Source of the DNA: GCA-003244245 sp035714625
GTDB taxonomy: Bacteria > Actinomycetota > Actinomycetes > Mycobacteriales > Pseudonocardiaceae
DNA: 19,056 nt
Direction of reading: 5' to 3'
NCBI GenBank assembly: GCA_035714625.1
Contig: DASTLT010000212.1
Span: 1 to 19,056, forward strand
Positions 1 to 7,274 of the stretch are shown in pieces (the stretch's first letter is position 1; every line of letters begins with the position of its first letter). Position numbers and translations under genes: made by a program. Under the pieces are notes generated by a model. The model made no database searches. It saw only the letters and a list, made by a program, of their open reading frames with translations, and was not told the origin of the DNA.

Positions 1-1008
1 CAGGAGGTCCTCCGCCGTTATATCGGTATCCACCGAACCGGGCTGGCGTAGCTTGCGGAACGCCGCCACGGTCCGGCGGGCGGCCGGCGCGAGCGCCGCG
101 CTGCCCAGTTCTCCAACCGTTTCGACGCCGAGCGCCGCGCAGACTCGGAGCAGGTCCCGGGTGTCCTGCTCGACGATCGCCGCACTGTCCGGCGGCTGGA
201 TCAGGACCCAGCCGCCGGCCTGCGCGAGCTCGGTGACGGCCCGCCGCACCTCCGGCGAACCGGTGTACGCTCGCAGCGACAGCGGGTCGAGGGGGATGTC
301 CAGCTCCCCGGAGGACACCCTGGCGGTGTAGGTGTTCTGCAACTCCGCAGCCTCCCTGGCCAGCTCGGAGAACTGCTCGTCGGCGAGGCCGAGCAGTGCG
401 CTGAGCCGGGCGAGCCGGCGCCGCAGCGGCGCGGGCGAGAGTTCGTCCCGCTTGTACACGAGCTTGTGGCTGATTGACGCCCAGGTGTGCTGTAGCGCTG
501 TACGCACCTGGACCTCGGCTCGGAAGCCGGCGAACGCCCGCCACTCGCCGAACTCCAGCCGCCTCGCCGGCAGGCACACTATGTAGTGGCTCGACTCGTA
601 ACCGAACTGCTCCGGTTCGGCGGCGCTGCGCCAGTCCACGGTGTTGTCCCAATCCACCTCGAACTCGTGCGCCAGGATGGCTGCCACCCGTGGCAGGTCC
701 TCCAGGTAGTAGGTGACGATCCTGATCCCGGTGAGGTCAGTGATCTGGTCCAGCGGATCGGCGTACTTCTCGGTCTTCCGTCGCACCTTCTCCAGCAGAC
801 TATCCACCGTCTTGGTCCGCGCCTCAAGCTGCACGACGTCGATGTCCTCCTCCCGCAGCAGGGAACCGATCAGGCGGAGCATCTCTGCTGTGAACTCCTG
901 TTGTCGGGGCAGCCGCTGCCTGTACCGCTCCCTCATCGCAACCGCAGCCGGATCGACCGGTCCGCTCGCGCTCCCGTCCTGGATGCGCTCAGCTCGCCAG
1001 CCGGTCAT
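1..1008 (-). CDS. RelA/SpoT-domain nucleotide pyrophosphokinase (partial, C-terminus off window)
   Basis: I translated this by hand from the ATG at 1008; it stays open for 336 codons to the window edge. Residues about 40-190 show the RSH synthetase fold motifs in order: a G-loop-like segment with K66 and S70 (ARTKTVDSLLEKVRRK), DLTGIRI (D91, R96), GYESSHYIV (Y137, H141), and EVQVRT followed by HTWASISHK (E165, R169). Family members transfer pyrophosphate from ATP to GTP/GDP, or in toxSAS toxins to adenosine nucleotides or tRNA. No HD hydrolase domain precedes the synthetase, so it cannot be a full-length bifunctional Rel. The C-terminal part (from about 200) is an unassigned extension. The start overlaps the stop of the VirD4-like gene as ATGA, so coupled translation is likely. 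Whether it makes an alarmone or is a toxin cannot be told from these motifs. No adjacent antitoxin is visible; one could lie left of the window. Confidence 0.88.
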   Translation of the reverse strand, partial: MTGWRAERIQDGSASGPVDPAAVAMRERYRQRLPRQQEFTAEMLRLIGSLLREEDIDVVQLEARTKTVDSLLEKVRRKTEKYADPLDQITDLTGIRIVTYYLEDLPRVAAILAHEFEVDWDNTVDWRSAAEPEQFGYESSHYIVCLPARRLEFGEWRAFAGFRAEVQVRTALQHTWASISHKLVYKRDELSPAPLRRRLARLSALLGLADEQFSELAREAAELQNTYTARVSSGELDIPLDPLSLRAYTGSPEVRRAVTELAQAGGWVLIQPPDSAAIVEQDTRDLLRVCAALGVETVGELGSAALAPAARRTVAAFRKLRQPGSVDTDITAEDLL

Positions 1009-2378
1009 CCCGCGCCCTCAGCCCGTCCGGCGATGAGTGAGTTGTTGAAGCGCGAGCGGAGGGTCAAGACCACCGGACGCAAGTTCTCGTAAACCAGCAG
1101 GGCGGTGCCGCGCCGCATGCCCCGGATCCACTTCGGGGTGCTCCAGGTGCCCTCTTTGGTGTTGGCGATCCGCTCGCCCCGGACGAGGTTCTCCACGTAC
1201 GCGAGCGTCTCATCGTCGCGGGCGCCCGGCAGGATCACGAGCGCGGAGTGGTTGCTGACGATCGACCGGGCGGCGTACAGGCCGTACACGTCCTGCATCT
1301 GGGAGAGGTCGTGGAAGATCGTCACCAGCTGGATTTTCGTGCCAGCCGAGGTGGTGGCCAAGGTGGTGAGGTTCTGCAGCGGTGCGATGTTGCCCGCCTC
1401 GTCGAGCAGCATCAGCAGCGGGGTGGCCTCGGCCTCGGCCGACCCCGCTGGCTCGGTCCCGGCTGGGCGGTCCATGCGTAGGTCGGAGGCGCGGTTGTTC
1501 TTCGCGTAGGCCATCCGCACGACGGTCCGAACGAGACCCGTGAAGAGGTCGCGGTACTCCTCCTGCTCCTCCGGCGGGGCGCAGAGGTAGAGCGTGTCGG
1601 CCGGTGAAGCGAGGAAGCTTTCCAAGTCGATGAACGGTGGCTCGTCGATGCCCACGTCGCTGTAGTCGAACACCCGCAGCACCGACGAGGCCGTTGTGTA
1701 GACACTGCTTCTTGCCCGGTCCTCGCGTTGCCAGGCATCTTCGGCTGACGTCAGCGCCACCTGGTTTCCGGTCGCCTGCAGGAGACTTCGGACCTCGAAC
1801 TCTTCCTGGGTCTTGATCCACTCGACCACCTTGCTCATCGAACGGCCGTGCCGGGCCGCCGCGAACAGGTGGGGCGCCAGCAACTGGGCCGCCAGCGAGT
1901 ACCAGAAGTCGCCATCCTGTAGGCCGCGCAACTCCCGTGCTTCCGTAAGGGCGTTGGCGGTGCGCACGCAATCGTCCCAGGTCGAGCAGTGGTCGAGGAT
2001 GTCCCAACTGTGCCGAAACCGCTCGTACGGAGTGCCCTTCAGTGCGCCAGCGGGATCGAAGACATAGATCCGTCCGCGCTGGCCGCGGAACTTGTGCGTG
2101 TCGTCGAGGACGTCCCGGCGCACAGACGTGACGAGAGCCGGCCCGTCCCATTCCAGGATGGTGGGTACGGCGAAACCCGACGTCTTGTAGCTGCGCTGCG
2201 GTCCCAGCACGAGGACCGGCCGGAACTCCTCCGACGAGTACGTCCGCCGGCCGTACGTGCCGAGCCGGACCCGGTACCCGCCCAGGTCGACACCGTCGGG
2301 ACTGTCGCTGGTCAGCGACGCCCAGTCATTCGGTCGGGACGGCGCCTCCGCACCGCCGGCCCCCGGCACCGTCACCAC
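1005..2378 (-). CDS. VirD4/TraG-type conjugative coupling ATPase, soluble short form
   Basis: The 457-residue protein carries a P-loop at 59-67 (GPQRSYKTS, with Tyr in place of the usual Gly before Lys) and a Walker B at about 321-328 (LLMLLDEAGN). The flanking segments ALVTSVRRDVLDDT and YVFDPAG are typical of actinobacterial TraG/TraD/VirD4 ATPases. The C-terminal part contains the LVTIFHDLSQ and SNHSALVILPG stretches seen in the TraM-recognition/TraG C-terminal region. VirD4 proteins normally bring DNA-protein substrates to a type IV secretion channel. This one has no N-terminal membrane helices, so it is either cytosolic or recruited by a partner. The GTG start at 2378 lies inside the last codons of the upstream gene, and the stop overlaps the RelA/SpoT gene. 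A dedicated conjugation role is likely from the family, but no other secretion-channel gene is visible here. Confidence 0.85.
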   Translation of the reverse strand: MVTVPGAGGAEAPSRPNDWASLTSDSPDGVDLGGYRVRLGTYGRRTYSSEEFRPVLVLGPQRSYKTSGFAVPTILEWDGPALVTSVRRDVLDDTHKFRGQRGRIYVFDPAGALKGTPYERFRHSWDILDHCSTWDDCVRTANALTEARELRGLQDGDFWYSLAAQLLAPHLFAAARHGRSMSKVVEWIKTQEEFEVRSLLQATGNQVALTSAEDAWQREDRARSSVYTTASSVLRVFDYSDVGIDEPPFIDLESFLASPADTLYLCAPPEEQEEYRDLFTGLVRTVVRMAYAKNNRASDLRMDRPAGTEPAGSAEAEATPLLMLLDEAGNIAPLQNLTTLATTSAGTKIQLVTIFHDLSQMQDVYGLYAARSIVSNHSALVILPGARDDETLAYVENLVRGERIANTKEGTWSTPKWIRGMRRGTALLVYENLRPVVLTLRSRFNNSLIAGRAEGAG

Positions 2379-3394
2379 ACCATCGGGGTAACGAACCGGT
2401 ACCCCGCAGTGAAGGGTTTGACGACGCTGAGGCCCTGCCGGCCCCGGTCGCCGTACAGGACGTCACGGATGAAACCGCACAGGCACTTGTGCCGGAAGAA
2501 CTCCAGGTACGCCTCGGCCGCGGTCTCGCCGGTCAAGAAGTCGTCCTGGTTGAACTTCTGCCGCTTACCCGCCGACGGGATGTAGGTCTCCCCCACGTAG
2601 CCGAACTTGAACAGCAGCAGCCGCCACCGGTTGTTGCTCGGGGCCGAGACACTGTAGTGCTCGGCCACTTTCTTTTGGTGGTTCCAGCGGCTCACGCTGT
2701 AGTCGATGCGACCGAACTCCTCCGGCCCCATTGTCACCGGGTCGCTGAGCGAGCCGGTCCCGGATGGCACCCGGCTCAGCAGCGTCTGGTTAAGGACCTG
2801 GATGTTGGGCAGCAATGGCAGGTCCTGCTCTGATGGGCTGTGGTCGATCTCGACCGCGACGTTGAACGAGTAGCCGGCCCGCTCAACCTGGATGATCTCC
2901 TCCCGCGGCTTCACCTGGCTGCTCCTTCCGCCCCTATCCTCCGGACCCAATCCGGTCAGTTCCTTGTCAATGGTCTGGACCGTCGACTCCACGATGTGAG
3001 TGAACGACGGCATGAACCGTCGATACCACTCGTGGAATGCCGCCGACGACGAGCGGGGCCGACTGAGTTGGATCCTCCCCCTGCCGTCCAAGGCGTAGCT
3101 GAACTGGTAGTCGGGGTCGAGGTACTGGAACTCTATGCCGTCGCGGAACCGCTTCGCTTCCAGCGATGCGAGGTTGTGGAAGCCGGACGCCTCCAACCCG
3201 TCCTGCAGGGTGCGCTGGAGCAGGAGGGTGACCCGCCGTTCCTTCTCCTCCGACCAGCCCCCCAGGAAGTTCGTCTGCGCCGTGTAGGAGAAGTCGCCGA
3301 CATGCGTTATGTGCTCGAGGATCCCCTGGTCCGCCGCACCAGCGAGATACGCCTCGTGCGTCAGATCCTCAAGGGGAGTTAGCTGCTCGGACAT
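2372..3394 (-). CDS. Unrecognised 340-residue protein in the ClpX-like/VirD4-like operon
   Basis: I do not recognise this family. The ATG at 3394 is chosen because GGAGGAGA lies about six bases upstream on the minus strand. A frame open to 3484 would overlap the ClpX-like gene much further. The 340-residue product is soluble-looking, with no signal peptide or membrane helix. It is rich in aromatic residues and mixes charged helices with strand-like segments such as GIEFQYLDPDYQFSYAL and AGYSFNVAVEIDH. A Cys pair (KCLCGFI) lies near the C-terminus. It overlaps the upstream ATPase gene by 26 bp and the downstream VirD4-like gene by 7 bp, so it is probably a stoichiometric partner of one or both ATPases. 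Possible roles are an adaptor or a substrate-recognition subunit; this is inference from context only. Confidence 0.82.
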   Translation of the reverse strand: MSEQLTPLEDLTHEAYLAGAADQGILEHITHVGDFSYTAQTNFLGGWSEEKERRVTLLLQRTLQDGLEASGFHNLASLEAKRFRDGIEFQYLDPDYQFSYALDGRGRIQLSRPRSSSAAFHEWYRRFMPSFTHIVESTVQTIDKELTGLGPEDRGGRSSQVKPREEIIQVERAGYSFNVAVEIDHSPSEQDLPLLPNIQVLNQTLLSRVPSGTGSLSDPVTMGPEEFGRIDYSVSRWNHQKKVAEHYSVSAPSNNRWRLLLFKFGYVGETYIPSAGKRQKFNQDDFLTGETAAEAYLEFFRHKCLCGFIRDVLYGDRGRQGLSVVKPFTAGYRFVTPMVW

Positions 3395-4487
3395 CTCGTC
3401 TCTCCTCCACTCGGCGCGCCAGCTTTCTGACCAAAATCTCGTCCAGGACAATCGAGTCGGGTGATTTGCGGCTGTTCTCGACATCTTGGCTCAGCAGCGA
3501 GAGGATGGGGAAGAGCACCTGGTGCAGGCCCCGGGCACCCGCCTCCAACTTGGCCGCGTTGGCCGCGATCCACCGGCGGGCGTCGTCGGTGATCTTCAGC
3601 GTGGTGCCCAAGGAGGCGAGGTACTCCACGTAGAACTGCGACGGATCGACCTGCTTGGTCCGGAGGATGCCGACAAGGTCCTCCTCGCTCAGCGCCGAGA
3701 ACTCGATGATGACCGGGATCCGGGCGACGAGTTCCTTCATGAAGCCGTACCGTTCCACGTCCTGGGGTATCACGTGGTTGTGCCGAGCCAGGCCGCGCAT
3801 CACCTTGTGCGGTCGGTCGCCGGTCCTTGCCAGCAGGTCGGTGAACGCGCCGGCCACCACGAACAGCAGGCCGGCGGTATTGAACACCATCTCCTCCTCA
3901 CCGACGTGACGACTGGGCGGCAGGGTGATTCGAGCGCCGTCGATGAACTGCAGGAGCCGGCGCTGGACCAGTTCGGCCCGGTCTTCCTGGGAGTTGCCGT
4001 GACTGGCCAACTTGTCGAACTCGTCGAGGAAGACGATGCCCTTACTCGCCAGGGCCAGTTCTTCCAGCTCCGGCGGCTCGTCGAACTCTCGGTCGCCGGC
4101 CCTGCTGCCGATGAGTCTGCGGGACGCTCGCAGTAGTTCGACCAGGACCGTGTCGAGCGACTCCTCGCCGATCCCCGTGCTCAACAGGCGGGTCGCGTCA
4201 GCAATCGCCAGCGGTATCTGCAGCGCATCGGCCGCGGTCCGGATCGCGTGCGTCTTACCCACTCCGGTCGGGCCGATGATAAGTGCGTTCGGAGCCGTGT
4301 GCGCCGGGTCGGACTTACCGTTGAGGAACCACTGGACGTGCATGGCGAGGAGCGTGGCAAGATCCCGCTTCCCTACCTCCTGCCCGACCACGCCAGTGGA
4401 CAAACGACGGAAGATGGCCGGCGCACTGTGCAGTTCGAGAACTTCGCTGGTCGGTTCATCGTGGTCGCTCATCCAGGCGGATCCCAT
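3369..4487 (-). CDS. ClpX-like AAA+ ATPase lacking the zinc-binding domain
   Basis: The 372-residue product aligns by eye with the AAA+ module of ClpX. It has VVGQE near residue 33, Walker A GPTGVGKT (72-79), Walker B IVFLDEFDK (151-159), an arginine-finger region ELVARIPVIIEF (R256), and sensor 2 GARGL (317-321). It lacks the N-terminal C4 zinc domain. In ClpX an ADAT segment is followed by the substrate-gripping GYVG pore loop; here ADATRLLSTGIGEE has no aromatic residue. No IGF-type ClpP-docking loop is visible. It is therefore probably a ClpP-independent remodeller rather than a protease subunit. The start is uncertain between 4487 and the ATG at 4472, as neither has a strong ribosome binding site. 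It is the first gene of the four-gene minus-strand operon. Confidence 0.85.
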   Translation of the reverse strand: MGSAWMSDHDEPTSEVLELHSAPAIFRRLSTGVVGQEVGKRDLATLLAMHVQWFLNGKSDPAHTAPNALIIGPTGVGKTHAIRTAADALQIPLAIADATRLLSTGIGEESLDTVLVELLRASRRLIGSRAGDREFDEPPELEELALASKGIVFLDEFDKLASHGNSQEDRAELVQRRLLQFIDGARITLPPSRHVGEEEMVFNTAGLLFVVAGAFTDLLARTGDRPHKVMRGLARHNHVIPQDVERYGFMKELVARIPVIIEFSALSEEDLVGILRTKQVDPSQFYVEYLASLGTTLKITDDARRWIAANAAKLEAGARGLHQVLFPILSLLSQDVENSRKSPDSIVLDEILVRKLARRVEERRDVRAANSP

Positions 4488-4512
4488 CCTGACTCGACGC
4501 GGTGCCGCGTCG

Positions 4513-4883
4513 GCGAGAACGTCGTTTGGTTACGGAAGCCGGCCCGGCCTGACGGATCGGCCCAATACCAAGTCCTGGATCGGGCCGCGCCGACGTCGTC
4601 CGAGCCCCGCCCAGCCACCCGACGCCCGGCGCGGTCTCCATGTCGACCACTACGGGAGAGTGTGGTGCGACATTTGATAGATCGTGCGAGAACGTCATGT
4701 CGTTACGGAAGCCGGCCCGGCCTGACGGATCGGCCCTATACCGAGTCCTGGATCGGGCCGTGCCGACGTCGTCGTCCGAGCCCCACCCACGCCGTCGTGG
4801 GCATGCCCGGCCACCCGAAGCCCGGCAGCGATCTCCATGTCGACCACTACGGGAGAGCGTGGTGCGGCATTGACAGATCGTGC
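4513..4883. repeat. Two-copy tandem direct repeat upstream of the ClpX-like operon
   Basis: Copy 1 (4513-4685, 173 bp) and copy 2 (4686-4883, 198 bp) both begin GCGAGAACGTC. They share long near-identical blocks: GTTACGGAAGCCGGCCCGGC onward, AGTCCTGGATCGGGCC, and CTCCATGTCGACCACTACGG followed by GAGAG and GTGGTGCG. Copy 2 carries about 22 extra bases in its middle. Neither strand carries a convincing gene here. The position directly upstream of the minus-strand operon suggests a duplicated control region, or a duplication by recombination. Confidence 0.85.
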
Positions 4884-4923
4884 TGCTCGCTGCGCGCTCA
4901 GGTCCTCACCCTACGGATGGCGC

Positions 4924-4958
4924 CTAACGCCAGGTAAACCGTCTAGCGTCAGGTAAAC
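4924..4958. repeat. Short tandem motif CTARCGYCAGGTAAAC, two copies
   Basis: CTAACGCCAGGTAAAC (4924-4939) and CTAGCGTCAGGTAAAC (4943-4958) repeat with a 19-bp period, differing at two positions. This spacing suits a repeated protein-binding site or the inner part of a mobile-element end. I cannot assign it. Confidence 0.6.
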
Positions 4959-5284
4959 ACATCGGGGCGCAGTCCGCCATCGACCGGATCGCCGCGCCTG
5001 CCCACGAGGGTCAGGTCACCCCGTCGAGGCTGAGAGGTGGGCAGATCCTTCATCGGGTCGTCGTCGCAGCCCACGGCGCGGGCGTTCTTCGTCGCGACGA
5101 GGGCGAGGCCGTGCACCGGGGCGGCGCCGGCCAGGCTGCCTCCCGATCGCGCTGGTGCCGAACATCGCTCCGTCAGCCTCCATGATGGACGCTTGAACCC
5201 TGGCTTTTCACCAAGGTCTTTTCCGGATCGGCGTGCCGACCCGGGAAAGTGCTCCTGACCTGGGAGAACGAGCTGACCGGGCTG
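4959..5284. other. Non-coding or decayed stretch
   Basis: No convincing gene is seen on either strand. A minus-strand segment near 5080-5135 reads VHGLALVATKNAR, faintly like the end of a PIN-domain protein, but it has no start and no catalytic residues. This stretch also lies where the missing C-terminal half of the IS1380-type transposase would be expected, but no transposase similarity continues into it. Confidence 0.4.
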
Positions 5285-6075
5285 CTACGTCAGGGGCCGG
5301 GCGGGACCAGCTGGCCGCCCGACCCTGCGCGTCTTCGCCCGCCGCGCGGCGAGATGCGTCGCGAAGCCTTTGGTGGCTCCGGCGCCGTCGGTGCGCACCA
5401 GCACTGCGATCCGGCCCGCCGCATCGCGGCGGTGCAGGTGCTCAGGGATCTGGGCCAGCGCGGCGTCGACCACGATGTGGTCAGCGGCGGTGTTCGACCC
5501 CGCCTGCCCCGGTCGGAGCAGCTCGCCCACCGGCTCCCCACCACCCCGCTGCCATGATCGACGAACCCCAGCAACGGGTGAAATCCGAACCCTTTTTCCA
5601 GGTCCGACTCGCATCCTGTTTCTCCGAGTGCGCATCGATCAAGGTGGCATCCAGATCCATCACCACCGTCCCGTCCTGGGTCGGCGCCCCGACCAGGCCC
5701 CACACCCGCTGGCGGGCCGCGGCCCGGGCCGCACTGATCGCCGCCACCGCTCCGTCGGCATCCTCGGCCAGACGAACGATCAACCGCGACACCGTCGGAT
5801 CCGAGGCCACCAGCCCAAACACCGACGACTGCGCCCGCAGCACCGCCACATCACCAGCCCCATCACCACCCAGGGCGGACCGCCATGTCCAGCACGATCT
5901 TGCCCGGGTCATGCACCGCCAACGGCAGCCGCCACGGTCCGAGCCGGGTCACCAGCTCCTTCGCCAGGCCACTGCGCCGGGCGGTCTCCACCAGCAGGGC
6001 GCCACCGGCGTGCGACACCAATGACTCGCCACCGACGATCACTGACAACCAGTGCCTGCGCTGCTTACTATTCAC
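5285..6075 (-). pseudogene. IS1380-family transposase remnant, frameshifted and truncated
   Basis: Three minus-strand frames read in series give one IS1380-type transposase. The N-terminus (6075 to about 5880) contains GGALLVETARRSGL and LAVHDPGKIVLD. The next frame (about 5885-5605) contains LVASDPTVSRLI and the catalytic-type segment MDLDATLIDAHSEK. A short frame has EKGFGFHPLLGFVDHG, and the last (about 5550-5290) has LLRPGQAGSNTAADHI and VLVRTDGAGATKGF. IS1380 transposases are DDE enzymes of roughly 450 residues. Here at least three frameshifts occur, and the C-terminal third is missing. The element is dead in this copy. Its presence marks the region as having received mobile DNA. Terminal inverted repeats could not be identified with confidence. 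Confidence 0.85.
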
Positions 6076-6077
6076 CT

Positions 6078-6153
6078 GCGAAGTGCCTGTCTACTCGGTC
6101 CGATCAGGGTCTTGAGCAACTCCGATCCAACCGTGTTGAGCAGGCACTTTCGC
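6078..6153. repeat. Inverted repeat beside the transposase start
   Basis: GCGAAGTGCCTG (6078-6089) is mirrored by CAGGCACTTTCGC (6141-6153) with one extra base, separated by about 51 bp. It sits immediately upstream of the transposase remnant. It may be a hairpin or part of the element's end region. It is not a proven terminal repeat. Confidence 0.5.
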
Positions 6154-6188
6154 GCATCTGGGCACCGCGTGTCGCCCCACAAGATCAA

Positions 6189-6536
6189 CTACCGTGAAAG
6201 CCCGAGGCCTAGCTTTCGGGACTCGAAGCGGTCCACCAGCCCTGGCGTCGCCGAACTCCGCGACCGCCTAGCGACTACCGCCGCGTGAAGGGAGAGGCAT
6301 AGGGGTGCGGCGCAGCTCGTCCAGCCGAGCCTCGAACCGGCCAGCTCCTCGACGCGTCCCAAGGTGGTCCAGGCGTGGCTGGACCAGCTCCGGGGCGTCC
6401 GGGTCCAGTACGCATCACGCACCCGCACGAACAGCGGCCCGGAGTCGTACTCGGCGCAGATTACCGGGATTCCCGGGTCGTCGTAGCAGTCGTAGAAGCC
6501 GGGGCAGCACTGTATCCGTACCCACCCGCTGATCAT
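6189..6536 (-). pseudogene. Hypothetical protein gene, probably frameshifted
   Basis: The open frame from the ATG at 6536 gives 115 residues. The first 50 look protein-like (IQCCPGFYDCYDDPGIPVIC, then EYDSGPLFVRVRDAYWT). After about residue 48 this frame turns into low-quality Ser/Arg-rich sequence. The neighbouring minus-strand frame reads DAPELVQPRLDHLG and RFEARLDELRRTPMPLPSR to a stop near 6268. I infer a frameshift near 6395. No ribosome binding site precedes the ATG, so the true start may have been lost. The family is not recognised. It lies upstream of the dead IS1380 transposase and fits a decaying neighbourhood. Confidence 0.45.
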
Positions 6537-6558
6537 GCGGAGCGGCCACTAGCCATTA

Positions 6559-6608
6559 GCACATCTCGGCAGTGCGGTGCCACCGCCCGTGTGGCTATCG
6601 AGATGTGC
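6559..6608 (-). terminator. Perfect 10-bp inverted repeat, possible terminator
   Basis: GCACATCTCG (6559-6568) and CGAGATGTGC (6599-6608) form a perfect stem with a 30-base loop. It lies 36 bases past the stop of the small minus-strand frame at 6644, which suits a terminator. There is no U-tract, so an operator is equally possible. Confidence 0.45.
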
Positions 6609-6643
6609 CGTGGAACCGGCGAGTCCCGCGCGCTGTGATCACG

Positions 6644-6823
6644 TTAAGCCCGGGGCACGGCGATGACGCGCCTCGTCGCGCCCTGGGCATCCACGACAGC
6701 GAGGAGGTGCACGGGGCTGATGTCCACCGTGAGCAGCGGCAGGTCAGCGGGGGTGATCCGGGCAACGATCCGGGACACCGCCACCAAGGCGGCGGCCAGG
6801 GGCTGGCCGGTCACGCCGGGCAT
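6644..6823 (-). CDS. Small hypothetical protein, 59 residues
   Basis: This minus-strand frame has strongly GC-rich third positions (about 24 of 27 in the stretch checked) and a natural hydrophobic/polar pattern, for example ITPADLPLLTVDISPVHLLA. The opposite-strand frames in the same place are Arg/Gly-rich shadows. The ATG at 6823 has no clear ribosome binding site, and the frame stays open upstream to about 7102, so a longer or non-ATG start is possible. It is read divergently from the gene at 6903. The family is not recognised. It may be the tail of a longer degraded gene. Confidence 0.4.
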   Translation of the reverse strand: MPGVTGQPLAAALVAVSRIVARITPADLPLLTVDISPVHLLAVVDAQGATRRVIAVPRA

Positions 6824-6902
6824 GGTCGCAGCCCGATGCCGGACCGCGGACGGCCGGGACGTGGACCCCGGTCTGGTGCCCAGGTGTGCGCGGTGAGCAC
6901 TC

Positions 6903-7274
6903 GTGCCGAACCAGGGCACGCTGTGGTTTCTCGGCGCGCTACTGGTGGTGTGGCTCACGACGGTGGCCGCGATCACGGTCTGGATCCTCGCTTGCTGGTG
7001 GCAGGGACGGCGCAGCCGCGCGGCACGTCTCACCGGCCGGCACGGGAGGGACTGGGACCCGGACACGGCGGTCACGGTCCAGCAGGTCCGGCACCGGCTC
7101 ACCGCCGAGCGTCAGCGCGAACGCGAGCTGCGCGCCCGACTGCTGCGGCGGGTGACCGTGCTGGCGCGCACGTTACCGGCCCCGGCCACGCCGCCAGCCG
7201 CACCGACGGACGCGGACTGCTCCGCAGACGGGGGCAGTGGGTCCGATGACGGCGGTGGCGCGGACGGGCGGTGA
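6903..7274 (+). CDS. Small single-pass membrane protein with cytoplasmic helical tail
   Basis: The GTG at 6903 gives 123 residues. A hydrophobic helix spans about 7-32 (WFLGALLVVWLTTVAAIT and following) and ends in WWQGRRSR, a positive-inside anchor. A charged region follows (QQVRHRLTAERQRERELR, about 60-82), likely helical or coiled coil, then a Pro/Ala/Gly-rich tail. It resembles small membrane proteins in actinobacterial accessory clusters, but the family is not recognised. It overlaps the next gene by 38 bp and begins a plus-strand trio. The ribosome binding site is weak. Confidence 0.65.
   Translation: MPNQGTLWFLGALLVVWLTTVAAITVWILACWWQGRRSRAARLTGRHGRDWDPDTAVTVQQVRHRLTAERQRERELRARLLRRVTVLARTLPAPATPPAAPTDADCSADGGSGSDDGGGADGR

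Noticed and set aside
1210..2151. 313-codon minus-strand frame inside the VirD4-like gene
   Set aside because: Out-of-frame shadow of a gene with clear motifs.
4513..4883. CRISPR-like repeat
   Set aside because: Only two long copies, no short regular repeats with spacers and no cas genes.
4870..4898. Plus-strand promoter starting at TTGACA
   Set aside because: No -10 element at the expected distance.
5080..5140. PIN-domain (VapC-like) fragment
   Set aside because: Only a short VHGLALVATKNAR resemblance; no acidic catalytic residues, start or antitoxin.
6572..7249. Plus-strand open frame of 225 codons
   Set aside because: Gly/His/Arg-rich composition with no domain; it overlaps the better membrane-protein gene at 6903 and the minus-strand small gene.
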